This document shows, piece by piece, positions 1 through 8,346 of a DNA stretch of 21,293 nt. The translations under genes and the position numbers were made by a program. The number at the start of each line of letters is the position of its first letter. Within the stretch, counting starts at the first letter, position 1. The notes beneath the pieces are model-generated. The model ran no database searches. It was not told where the DNA came from and worked only from the letters and a program-made list of their open reading frames with translations. This DNA is from Carex sylvatica (taxonomy: Eukaryota; Streptophyta; Magnoliopsida; Poales; Cyperaceae), in assembly GCA_964058845.1 (NCBI GenBank), contig CAXKVR010000849.1:1-21293 (forward strand), given 5' to 3'.

Positions 1-723
1 AAAGAGAAAGAAATACCAAATTGAAGCTTTAGAATCGATCAAGGATCGTCAATTCAGCTCGAATCTCGATTTCCCGATCAGTTCGATCAGTTTCCGCGCT
101 TAAATTTTCTCTCTCTCTCTCTTTCTCTTTTTCTCTCCGCTCTAACCTAACTCTTCCTCTTTTAATTCCCGTAAAATGAGAAGAAGAAGGAGGATTTTGA
201 TTTATAATTGAAATTTTGCAAATAAACCCCTCAAAAATAACAAAATTACATTTCAGTGCGGATCATTCATCCGCACTGCGGATCCTCTCCATCCGCACTG
301 CGGTCTCTCCAGCCGTACTGCGGATCACCCAGCCGCATTCACTGCGCAGAAGAAAAAGTCCGAGCCTAGTGCGGACGCACTGAGGCCAGTGCGGATGCTC
401 CCATCCGCATTCAGTACTTAGCGAAATTTTCAGAAGAGTACAGAACTCACCCGCAGTGCGTGTGCCCATCCGCACCACCATCCGCACCCAGAGAAATTAC
501 AGCCGTTTATTAAGGAACTTGTCCCAGTGCGGGTGAAGCCACCCGCAGTGCGGGTCATCCATCCGCACTGGACCATTTTTCTATATTTATAATTCGATTT
601 TCGACGCCTTAACTCAATCAGTCAGTATAAAAATATTTCCAAGCATTAGACCTTTAACTTTTAAAACTATATTTAATTTAATCTTTTGAAATCTTATTAT
701 TTTAAAAGTTCCACTACGTTACA
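1..723 (-). repeat. 3' LTR, partial (outer 1606 bp missing)
   Basis: Matches 7091-7813 base for base except at two positions: 94 (C; T at 7184) and 595 (C; T at 7685). The inner boundary at 723 ends in ACA, the complement of the TGT that opens the LTR. It contains a CT-rich tract (about 109-137; GA-rich on the element's sense strand) and a cluster of GC-rich inverted repeats at 254-570. The only open frame here, 263-487 on the minus strand, is a by-product of the hairpin cluster and is not called as a gene. Confidence 0.95.
254..570. repeat. Cluster of GC-rich hairpins built on CAGTGCGG/CCGCACTG in the 3' LTR
   Basis: Within 317 bp the pentamer TGCGG occurs 8 times and its complement CCGCA 9 times. 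They pair into short stem-loops. 254-263 with 269-278 has a 10-bp perfect stem and 5-nt loop. 390-397 with 402-409 has 8 bp and a 4-nt loop. 528-535 with 540-547 has 8 bp and a 4-nt loop. 546-555 with 561-570 has 10 bp with one G-T pair and a 5-nt loop. 541-546 with 550-555 is an alternative 6-bp stem. The same set lies at 7344-7660. The function is unknown; hairpin RNA, protein binding or methylation targeting are possibilities only. Confidence 0.85.
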
Positions 724-737
724 TTTCTCCCTCACTT
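724..737 (-). other. Polypurine tract (plus-strand DNA primer) of the retrotransposon
   Basis: On the minus strand the 14 bases just before the 3' LTR read AAGTGAGGGAGAAA, directly abutting its TGT start. This is the expected place and composition of the RNase H-resistant primer for second-strand synthesis. Confidence 0.85.
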
Positions 738-766
738 AAAAATAAAGTTCAATCCTTTGAACTTAA

Positions 767-3700
767 CTACGTACCTGAACTGTCGAATAACTCAGGATAT
801 TGCTCGCGAATTTTCGTTTCGAGTTCCCATGTTGCCTCTTTTTCCGAGTGTCTTCCCCATTGTACTAAAACAAGTCTAATCGTTCGATTTCTTAACCTTT
901 GCTCTTTTCTATCAAGTATTCGCATTGGTTCTTCTTTATAGGCCAAATTCTCATTAAGGTATAAGTCAGAATGATCGATGCAGTGAGAAGGATCTCGTAC
1001 ATATTTTCGGAGTTGTGACACATGAAACACCGGGTGTACCCGATCCAAGGCTGGAGGCAATGCAAGCTCGTAAGCTACAAGTCCTACTCGGTTCAGAATC
1101 TGAAAGGGACCGATATACCGTGGACTTAGCTTACCTGATACTCCAAACCGATGTACTCCTCTAACCGGAGATACTCGGAGCCACACATGATCACCTTCTT
1201 GAAACTCTAACGGTCTTCGATGTACATCAGCATATCTCTTTTGTCGATCTTGAGCTGATTTGAGTCGGCTCAAGATAACCTGTGTCTTCTCTGCTGCCTC
1301 TTGTATCAATTCTGGTCCTGTGGACGGATGAGTACCCGCCGGACCCCACCACAACGGTGTACGACAAATCTCTCCAGTAAGCGCTTCTAATGGTGGCATC
1401 CCGATACTTGAGTGATAACTGTTGTTGTATGCAAATTCAACCAAATGCAAATGGTCGAGCCAAGATCCTCGAAAGCTCAAAGCACACGCTCGAAGCATGT
1501 CTTCCAATGTCTGGATTGTTCTTTCTGACTGTCCATCAGTCTGCGGATGATGTGCGGTGCTGAACCTCAGTTTCGTACCCATATTCTCTTGAAAACTTTC
1601 CCAAAAATGCGAAGTGAACCTGGTATCTCGATCAGATATAATTTCTCTTGGACATCCATGATATTTAACGAAAAATTTCAGAAACAAGTTGGCTAACGTT
1701 CGACCCGATGTATCAGGTCCGAGTGGAATAAAATGTGCCACCTTCGTTAATGTATCCACAATAACCCATATGGTATCGTGTCGGCCCACTGTCCTCGGAA
1801 AACCAGATACGAAATCCATTGCAATAACTTCAAATTTACCTCTCTTCTTATTCAGCGGTTGAAGTAACCCAGCTGCCTTTCGTCGATCAGCCTTCACTTG
1901 CTGACAGACTTGACATTTCTCAACGTACCTTGTCACATCCCTTTTCATGTTCGGCCACCAGAAATACCGCTTCAGAGTTTGATACATTTTAACTTCGCCG
2001 GGATGGATCGTGTATCCCGAATCATGTGCTTCGGATAGAACTAGGGTCTTCAAGTCTGAATCTTCAGGAATGCATATGCGGTTGCCAAACCGCAAGATAC
2101 CCTCTTCATCAAGTCTAAATGGAGTGTCTCGGTCCGATTCTACATGTTCTCGAAATTTCTGACATTTCTGATCTTCGTGCTGCGCTACCCGTATACGGTC
2201 ATGTAACTCCGGTCTCACCTCAATAGCAGCAGAAATAATGGACATACCGGCCGATTTACTCATACCCGCTTCTATCTCAAATAAGCGAGTTGCAACTGAC
2301 TTTGCCAATTCATGCGATGCTCCAACATGTAAATTCATCCTTCTCATTTCTTCAATCAACTGCACTTCACTTGAAATCACGCTTTCCAGGTTAACTTGAT
2401 TCTTCCTACTCAACGCATCTGCTACCGCATTAGCTTTGCCCGTATGATACTGAATATCGAGATCGTAATCCTTCATTAACTCCAGCCACCTTCGTTGTCT
2501 CAAGTTCAGTTCCTTCTGAGTAAAGACATACTTTAAGCTTTTATGATCCGTGAAAATCTGGCACTTCACACCATACAAGTAATGCCGCCAAATTTTGAGT
2601 GCAAAGATCACTGCTGCTAGCTCCAAGTCATGAGTCGGATAGTTCTGTTCATGTGGCCGTAATTGTCGAGAAGCGTAGGCAATAACTTGCTCACCTTGCA
2701 TCAAAACGCAACCCAAACCCGTACGGGATGCATCCGTAAACACCGTGTAGTCCTTTCCAGTTATTGGCATTGTAAGAATCGGGGCTGACACTAGCCGACT
2801 CTTTAACTCCTCAAAACTTCTTTCTTGTTTTTCACCCCAATCGAACTTAACACCTTTATGTAACAACTCCGTAAGAGGGCGGGCTAATTGTGAGAATCCA
2901 GCTACAAACCTTCGATAGTACCCCGCTAATCCGAGAAAACTACGAATCTCTGTAACAGTTGTTGGTCTCTTCCATTCAGTTACCGCTCGGATCTTCTCAG
3001 GATCTACCGCCAATCCTTCACCCGACACTATATGACCCAAAAATGCCACCTTGTCCATCCAGAATTCGCACTTCGAAAGTTTGGCATAAAGCCGATGATC
3101 TCGTAGTCTTTGTAACACCACTTTAAGATGTGCCGCATGCTCCTCATATGAACGCGAATAGATTAGGATATCATCGATGAAGACCACCACGCTGGAATCC
3201 AACAAATCTCTAAACACACGCTGCATAAGATCCATAAAAGCTGCCGGTGCATTGGTCAATCCGAATGGCATGACTAGGTATTCATAGTGCCCGTACCTAG
3301 TACGGAAAGCCGTCTTCTCCACGTCACTTGGACATATACACAACTGGTGGTAACCCGTTCTTAAATCGATCTTGGAATAGACCGACGATCCTTGTAGCTG
3401 GTCAAAAAGATCATCAATCCTAGGCAATGGATACTTGTTCTTCACAGTCACCTTATTCAACTCTCGGTAATCAATGCACAACCGCAGAGTTCCATCCTTC
3501 TTTCTTACAAACAACACTGGTGCGCCCCATGGAGAAGTACTTGGTCGAATAAAGCCTTTCTCCAACATTTCTTCTAGTTGCACCTTCAATTCTTTTAGCT
3601 CAGCCGGAGCCATCCGATAAGGAGCCTTCGAAATCGGAATTGTGTCAGGTATCAAATTAATGTTAAACTCAATTTCTCGCTCCGGAGGTAACCCTGAAAT

Positions 3701-5338
3701 CTCATCAGGAAAAACATCAATGTATTCCGAAACAACCGGAATGTTAGATATTTCTGGAATTTCAGTAGCAGTACTCATAACCCTCACTAAATATGCTGTA
3801 CACCCCGACTCAATTAAGTGCCTTGTCTCTATTGCTGAAATATACGGTACCACCTCTTTTAATCCTCTACACTTTAATGCACATGTAGCACCACTTGACA
3901 ATGCGAACTGAACGGTACGGCTCAAACAATCAATCGTAGCTAGGTGTTGAGTTAACCAATCCAAACCCAACAATGCATCATACTCAGAAATGTCCATGAC
4001 CAACATTTCGGCTAGAAAATCCCTTCCATCTACTCTCACTTTCAGGTTTCGGCATGTCCTCGCAATTTGGGTAGTTGAACCGAGAGGGGTATGAACATCC
4101 AATACTCTCCCACTCGACTCCGTTAACCACCCACACTTCTCCACTAACGTACTAGATATGATCGAATTGCTACAACCCGTATCAATCAACACATATGCAA
4201 GGTATCCCGAAATAGAAATAGTACCTGCTAGCAAATCAGTCTGAGTAGAAACAGGAATCAACTCGTCTCCTGCATTCGGTAGCTCTATTGCCTCTACCGC
4301 GTGAACACTGGCTCGTCCTCCTGCACGGCCTCCCCTCAACTGTGGTGTAGGGCCTCGACCTCGTAGCGAAGGTATGCCTCCACGACCTCGCCCCTGTGGA
4401 CCTCTATAACCACCACTGCCACTGCTCCCGGGTGTACTCGAAAAAGTATTTGGGCAATCCTTGATCCAATGATTCTTGCTGCCACAGCGAAGACAAGTCT
4501 GATTGAGGCGACGACACTCAGATTCAGTATGTGGCTTCATGCAAATACGGCACCAAGGTCCAGTAGCTCCCGGGGTAAACTGAGGTACCGCTATCTGTCC
4601 TGTAGGGTATCTAGGGGCTTGAGGTCTAACCCCCGATCCACTCGCTTGCTTTCTTTGATCAAATTTAGGCCTAACATTTCTGGAGAGGGTTTGTTGCGCA
4701 CTTCTCTTGAGATATACCTCTGTCTGCTCCGCACATCTCATAAGAGCTGGAACTCCTGCAGCTGTGGAATGATGTATGGCTAGTGCAATATTCGGGTCCA
4801 ACCCGTCCAAATACTGCCTCCGGTATCTATCAAGATCCCTTTTCACATCTGGAGCATAGCGGGACAGGTCAAAGAACAAACGGTTGTACTCTTCTACCGA
4901 CCTTTCATTCTGTCTTAGGTTCAGGAATTGGCTTCTCAAAGCCTCCCGATGTAAGTCACTCAAGAACTGCTCCCCAAACTTCTGTTCAAACCATTCCCAA
5001 GTAATCTCTCCTTCGCCCCCTTCAAACTCCATTTTAACTCCCTCCCACCAATGCCTACCAGACTTTTCAAGCAATTGTGCGGCCAACTCCACTTTGTTCA
5101 CCTCTGGCACCCGGCATAGGGTGAACTTTGCTTTCAGACTCACCATCCATTCTTCCGCAGCCGGATATCCCCCCGACCCATCAAACCGAGGGGGTGTCAA
5201 ACGCATAAACGCTTCATATAATTGTCGGAATTCCTCCCCATTTGCTCCAGCCACAGGAGCTGGTCCGCGTTCCAGATTTTCCGCTCTACGACCTCTTTCA
5301 TAGGCCGCAATTAACATTTCTCCGAGATCTCTCTCCAT
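767..5338 (-). CDS. gag-pol: Gag-Pol polyprotein with C-terminal chromodomain (intact)
   Basis: Makes the capsid and enzymes for retrotransposition. One uninterrupted frame of about 1523 aa. The frame extends four codons upstream to 5350, but that codon is TTG, so I start at the first ATG (5338). Order: retrotransposon gag domain (about 45-190); two zinc knuckles, one C-x2-C-x3-H-x4-C (C263-C275) and one canonical C-x2-C-x4-H-x4-C (C282-C295); an RG-rich spacer; aspartic protease DTG (386-388); reverse transcriptase with the FIDD active site (720-723); RNase H acidic residues D869, E906, D931 and D974; integrase HHCC zinc site (H1105, H1112, C1142, C1145) and the D1175, D1236, E1272 triad with exact D-x35-E spacing; GPF module (about 1410); chromodomain (about 1467-1517). 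No frameshift or stop separates gag from pol, and no key residue is missing, so the protein looks functional. The chromodomain should steer integration to marked chromatin (family knowledge). Stop is TAG at 767-769. Confidence 0.96.
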   Translation of the reverse strand: MERDLGEMLIAAYERGRRAENLERGPAPVAGANGEEFRQLYEAFMRLTPPRFDGSGGYPAAEEWMVSLKAKFTLCRVPEVNKVELAAQLLEKSGRHWWEGVKMEFEGGEGEITWEWFEQKFGEQFLSDLHREALRSQFLNLRQNERSVEEYNRLFFDLSRYAPDVKRDLDRYRRQYLDGLDPNIALAIHHSTAAGVPALMRCAEQTEVYLKRSAQQTLSRNVRPKFDQRKQASGSGVRPQAPRYPTGQIAVPQFTPGATGPWCRICMKPHTESECRRLNQTCLRCGSKNHWIKDCPNTFSSTPGSSGSGGYRGPQGRGRGGIPSLRGRGPTPQLRGGRAGGRASVHAVEAIELPNAGDELIPVSTQTDLLAGTISISGYLAYVLIDTGCSNSIISSTLVEKCGWLTESSGRVLDVHTPLGSTTQIARTCRNLKVRVDGRDFLAEMLVMDISEYDALLGLDWLTQHLATIDCLSRTVQFALSSGATCALKCRGLKEVVPYISAIETRHLIESGCTAYLVRVMSTATEIPEISNIPVVSEYIDVFPDEISGLPPEREIEFNINLIPDTIPISKAPYRMAPAELKELKVQLEEMLEKGFIRPSTSPWGAPVLFVRKKDGTLRLCIDYRELNKVTVKNKYPLPRIDDLFDQLQGSSVYSKIDLRTGYHQLCICPSDVEKTAFRTRYGHYEYLVMPFGLTNAPAAFMDLMQRVFRDLLDSSVVVFIDDILIYSRSYEEHAAHLKVVLQRLRDHRLYAKLSKCEFWMDKVAFLGHIVSGEGLAVDPEKIRAVTEWKRPTTVTEIRSFLGLAGYYRRFVAGFSQLARPLTELLHKGVKFDWGEKQERSFEELKSRLVSAPILTMPITGKDYTVFTDASRTGLGCVLMQGEQVIAYASRQLRPHEQNYPTHDLELAAVIFALKIWRHYLYGVKCQIFTDHKSLKYVFTQKELNLRQRRWLELMKDYDLDIQYHTGKANAVADALSRKNQVNLESVISSEVQLIEEMRRMNLHVGASHELAKSVATRLFEIEAGMSKSAGMSIISAAIEVRPELHDRIRVAQHEDQKCQKFREHVESDRDTPFRLDEEGILRFGNRICIPEDSDLKTLVLSEAHDSGYTIHPGEVKMYQTLKRYFWWPNMKRDVTRYVEKCQVCQQVKADRRKAAGLLQPLNKKRGKFEVIAMDFVSGFPRTVGRHDTIWVIVDTLTKVAHFIPLGPDTSGRTLANLFLKFFVKYHGCPREIISDRDTRFTSHFWESFQENMGTKLRFSTAHHPQTDGQSERTIQTLEDMLRACALSFRGSWLDHLHLVEFAYNNSYHSSIGMPPLEALTGEICRTPLWWGPAGTHPSTGPELIQEAAEKTQVILSRLKSAQDRQKRYADVHRRPLEFQEGDHVWLRVSPVRGVHRFGVSGKLSPRYIGPFQILNRVGLVAYELALPPALDRVHPVFHVSQLRKYVRDPSHCIDHSDLYLNENLAYKEEPMRILDRKEQRLRNRTIRLVLVQWGRHSEKEATWELETKIREQYPELFDSSGT

Positions 5339-5461
5339 TTGACTATTCAATAATCAATAAGTTAATATTTCAATTCACGCAGTTTAACGTTACCAATCTA
5401 ACTCTAGACTTACCCCACTCGCTTATCCTATCATGTCTGGTTAGGGTTTTTAAGAACAACC

Positions 5462-5475
5462 TTGCTCTGATACCA
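5462..5475 (-). other. Primer-binding site complementary to initiator methionine tRNA
   Basis: On the minus strand this reads TGGTATCAGAGCAA, the complement of the 3' end of plant tRNA-iMet and the usual primer for Ty3/gypsy elements. It begins 9 nt downstream of the 5' LTR edge (5485). Between it and the gag ATG lies an untranslated leader of about 120 bp (5339-5461) with no other feature I can identify. Confidence 0.92.
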
Positions 5476-5653
5476 ACAATTAACTGTCACACCCCGGAAC
5501 CAGGGGGCGCGACAGTTACGCCGTGAATATATATTTTCTATATACTCACGAGGCAAGAACGATGAGATGATTCATATTCATCCCAATTTTAACCAAATAC
5601 TTTTAACCATTTTAAAGACACAATTAATTGAAATCAGATAATTAAAAACACAT

Positions 5654-5693
5654 CCTACTTACAACACCTCCTACTTACAACACCTCCTACTTA
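5654..5693. repeat. 16-bp tandem repeat, 2.5 copies, in the 5' LTR
   Basis: The unit CCTACTTACAACACCT occurs perfectly at 5654-5669 and 5670-5685, followed by a partial third copy. This looks like simple local slippage. Confidence 0.85.
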
Positions 5694-6425
5694 ACGAATT
5701 AAACATTTACACTACTTAATTAAAAATCAGTTTTACAAAGTCTGGTTCAAAGGTTATACACAACAAAATATGATCCGAGTACTTAACCAGTACAAAATGG
5801 ATCATTAACTGAGGCATATCTATACCTATTCTTTCTTCTCCTCGCCGCACGATCTCGAAATCCTATTCCTTATTTCCTGAAAAACCCACGAGGGGAAAAG
5901 GGGTGAGAAACTTATTCGCAGTTTCTCAGTGCAGAATTTAAATAGGGCTACTGGATTTGTAAGAAATCCATTATCAGAATTAAATCGATTCGTTAGTATA
6001 CTATTCAGTTATTTATTCGCTAATCATGAAATGCAATTACTTTAAAAGGGAATTCAAGCGAACTTCTACTATTATCACATTCGGAGAAAAATCAAAACGG
6101 AATTATTCAGGATGTTTGGACCTAAATGCAAACTCTCTAAGTCAGGTTGGAAAGATAGAAATCAGTTATCTATCTTCGTCGGCTTAACCGTTCTATTTGT
6201 TCTGGTTCATAATTAAACATGTGTATCAGTCAGAATTTCACGGTTAGCAATAAGGTAATTCAATCAGAAACAAAGATTATCAATACAGTAACAGTTTCAC
6301 ATCAATCACTATACCACAGTTCAGTGTTCCTATAATCACAATAATATATGTAATAACAGTATCCCCTACCCAACCGGTACTGGGTTCAGTGGGGTCATTC
6401 CCCAAATGCGCATATGGTTCCTGAG

Positions 6426-6455
6426 GCAAAGTCTAGCGTCGACTCTAGACTTTGC
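6426..6455. repeat. Perfect 11-bp-stem hairpin in the 5' LTR
   Basis: GCAAAGTCTAG (6426-6436) pairs perfectly with CTAGACTTTGC (6445-6455) across an 8-nt loop that contains GTCGAC with its flank. It could form in DNA or in LTR-derived RNA. The other LTR copy lies outside the window. Confidence 0.8.
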
Positions 6456-7343
6456 AATAACTATGATATAATATAACAATATCAATTCAGTACTGTGGTT
6501 TCATTCCATTATCAGAATCAAAGGAACAGTAAAATCGGTAAAACCATACCAATATGCTAGATCATCCTAAATATAGCAATTCCGATATATCATTTACTTA
6601 ACTATGCAATAATGCTATGATGCATGCAATTAGAAATTCAACATGCCATTTATACGTAACTATTTAATTCTTAAAAATAAATCCCAAAACAGATCCCGTG
6701 AACCCCCGCACCTGATCACGTAGGATGCGTAGAGAATCAGCTATCACTAGATTCCGAACTTCCGACGATTTCGCTGAGTCGTGCTCGATAGGGTCTATGC
6801 CTATGTTAATAAAGCATAGATGAATTAATAAAATAAATTCCTATAAACTAACTAACCAGAATCAAATCGATATCGAGGTATAACGTTTCAGATCAAATTT
6901 GAATTCGAATTTCATCAAAAATATAACAATATCAATTGAATTAGGGTTTCCAAAAGAAAAGAAAGACAAATCAGATCAATTATCACAAATTAACCACTAA
7001 TCGAGCTAGAACTCGATTACTGAAACCCTAATTCGAATTTCAACCGAAATCACGACAAATCGAATAATTTGGGATTTTCAAAGAATTGCAAAAGAGAAAG
7101 AAATACCAAATTGAAGCTTTAGAATCGATCAAGGATCGTCAATTCAGCTCGAATCTCGATTTCCCGATCAGTTCGATCAGTTTTCGCGCTTAAATTTTCT
7201 CTCTCTCTCTCTTTCTCTTTTTCTCTCCGCTCTAACCTAACTCTTCCTCTTTTAATTCCCGTAAAATGAGAAGAAGAAGGAGGATTTTGATTTATAATTG
7301 AAATTTTGCAAATAAACCCCTCAAAAATAACAAAATTACATTT

Positions 7344-7660
7344 CAGTGCGGATCATTCATCCGCACTGCGGATCCTCTCCATCCGCACTGCGGTCTCTCC
7401 AGCCGTACTGCGGATCACCCAGCCGCATTCACTGCGCAGAAGAAAAAGTCCGAGCCTAGTGCGGACGCACTGAGGCCAGTGCGGATGCTCCCATCCGCAT
7501 TCAGTACTTAGCGAAATTTTCAGAAGAGTACAGAACTCACCCGCAGTGCGTGTGCCCATCCGCACCACCATCCGCACCCAGAGAAATTACAGCCGTTTAT
7601 TAAGGAACTTGTCCCAGTGCGGGTGAAGCCACCCGCAGTGCGGGTCATCCATCCGCACTG
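7344..7660. repeat. GC-rich hairpin cluster in the 5' LTR (second copy)
   Basis: Identical in sequence to 254-570. Stems lie at 7344-7353/7359-7368, 7480-7487/7492-7499, 7618-7625/7630-7637 and 7636-7645/7651-7660. Identity between the two LTRs reflects the recent insertion and is not by itself evidence of selection. Confidence 0.85.
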
Positions 7661-7990
7661 GACCATTTTTCTATATTTATAATTTGATTTTCGACGCCTT
7701 AACTCAATCAGTCAGTATAAAAATATTTCCAAGCATTAGACCTTTAACTTTTAAAACTATATTTAATTTAATCTTTTGAAATCTTATTATTTTAAAAGTT
7801 CCACTACGTTACACTAAGTAACCTACTACTAGGAGATAAATCAATTCTTCAAACCATATTCCAACTATCTACTATTTACAGGGGATTTTCTATGTGAGTT
7901 TTAAACATGCGATCTCTTATATAAAGAAATATTATTTTTATTACTAGATCAAAAATGAGTTCTTCAAAATACGACTCTTATATATAAAAA

Positions 7991-8077
7991 CAAAGTTGTA
8001 AATAGCGCGCTATAGCGGTGCTATTTAGGCATAGCGTTTTTTTTTTAGCCAGTCCGTAAACGTTGTTTAAATCTTTG
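7991..8077. mobile_element. Very short hAT-like MITE (87 bp)
   Basis: The ends are CAAAG...CTTTG, with longer imperfect inverted ends (CAAAGTTGTAAATAGCG against CAAAGATTTAAACAACG). Both fit the hAT terminal rule YARNG. The flanking 8-mers TATAAAAA and TATATAAG agree at 6 of 8 positions, a plausible decayed target duplication. The internal ATAGCG/CTATAGCGG motif is shared with the larger element at 13844-14405, so this is probably a deletion relative of that family. It sits in the upstream region of the NPF gene. Confidence 0.5.
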
Positions 8078-8252
8078 TATATAAGTTTTATGATGAGATG
8101 CTCCACCACACGCTTGACTATTTGAACTTGTCACAAATTTTGGCTTCGTTAAAACGGTTTTTTTTTTTTTTTTTTAAAGTTGAGCAAAATGGGGAATTTT
8201 ACACGGAAAGTATTATATATATGAGGTTGCCCCGTAACCGCCAGGTGTGAGA

Positions 8253-8325
8253 AACTTGAGAGAAGTGAAGTATATATAACTCTCCCCACTCTCCCCATAA
8301 CTTGAGAGAAGTGAAGTATACATAA
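8253..8325 (+). promoter_or_regulatory. Duplicated 27-bp promoter segment with TATA box (8271-8279)
   Basis: Two 27-bp copies, 8253-8279 and 8299-8325, differ at one base and are spaced 46 bp apart. Each opens AACTTGAGAGAAGTGAAG. The first ends in TATATATAA, a good TATA box 68 bp before the NPF start codon; the second has TATACATAA. A GA microsatellite (about 8331-8346) follows as part of the likely 5' UTR. No upstream ATG lies between the TATA box and the start codon. Confidence 0.65.
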
Positions 8326-8346
8326 GGAACAGAGAGAGAGAGAGAG

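Larger units (their letters stand above)
1..7813 (-). mobile_element. Ty3/gypsy chromovirus LTR retrotransposon, Tekay-like, cut at the left by the window
   Basis: Copy-and-paste element read on the minus strand. Order along transcription: 5' LTR (7813-5485), primer site (5475-5462), gag-pol (5338-767), polypurine tract (737-724), 3' LTR (723-1, continuing outside). The LTR boundaries come from where the two copies diverge (after 723 and after 7813) and from TGT...ACA termini. If the missing 1606 bp of 3' LTR are intact, the whole element would be about 9.4 kb. A protease-RT-RNase H-integrase order with a C-terminal chromodomain, long LTRs and a tRNA-iMet primer site fit the Tekay (Del) chromoviruses; that clade name is an inference from memory of motifs. 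The right flank starts CTAAG (7814-7818), the candidate target-site duplication. Its partner lies outside the window, so it cannot be confirmed. Confidence 0.95.
5485..7813 (-). repeat. 5' LTR, complete, 2329 bp
   Basis: Bounded by TGTCACACCCC at 5485 and by ACA at 7811-7813, giving TGT...ACA ends. On the element's sense strand it begins TGTAACGTAG and ends in GGGGTGTGACA. It should carry the RNA polymerase II promoter and polyadenylation signals, but I cannot place the U3/R/U5 borders with confidence. An AT-rich stretch near 7670-7685 could serve as a TATA region. Landmarks are the hairpin cluster (7344-7660), a GA-rich tract on the sense strand (about 7199-7227), a strong hairpin (6426-6455) and a short tandem repeat (5654-5693). 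It lies 533 bp upstream of the NPF gene start and points away from it. Confidence 0.95.

Noticed and set aside
263..487. 74-codon frame on the minus strand in the LTR (repeated at 7353-7577)
   Set aside because: It coincides with the GC-rich hairpin cluster, where stops are scarce, and shows no protein-like features. Identity between copies only reflects LTR identity.
3642..5526. Several plus-strand frames over gag-pol
   Set aside because: They lie antisense to a clear coding frame with complete domains and show no recognisable motifs.
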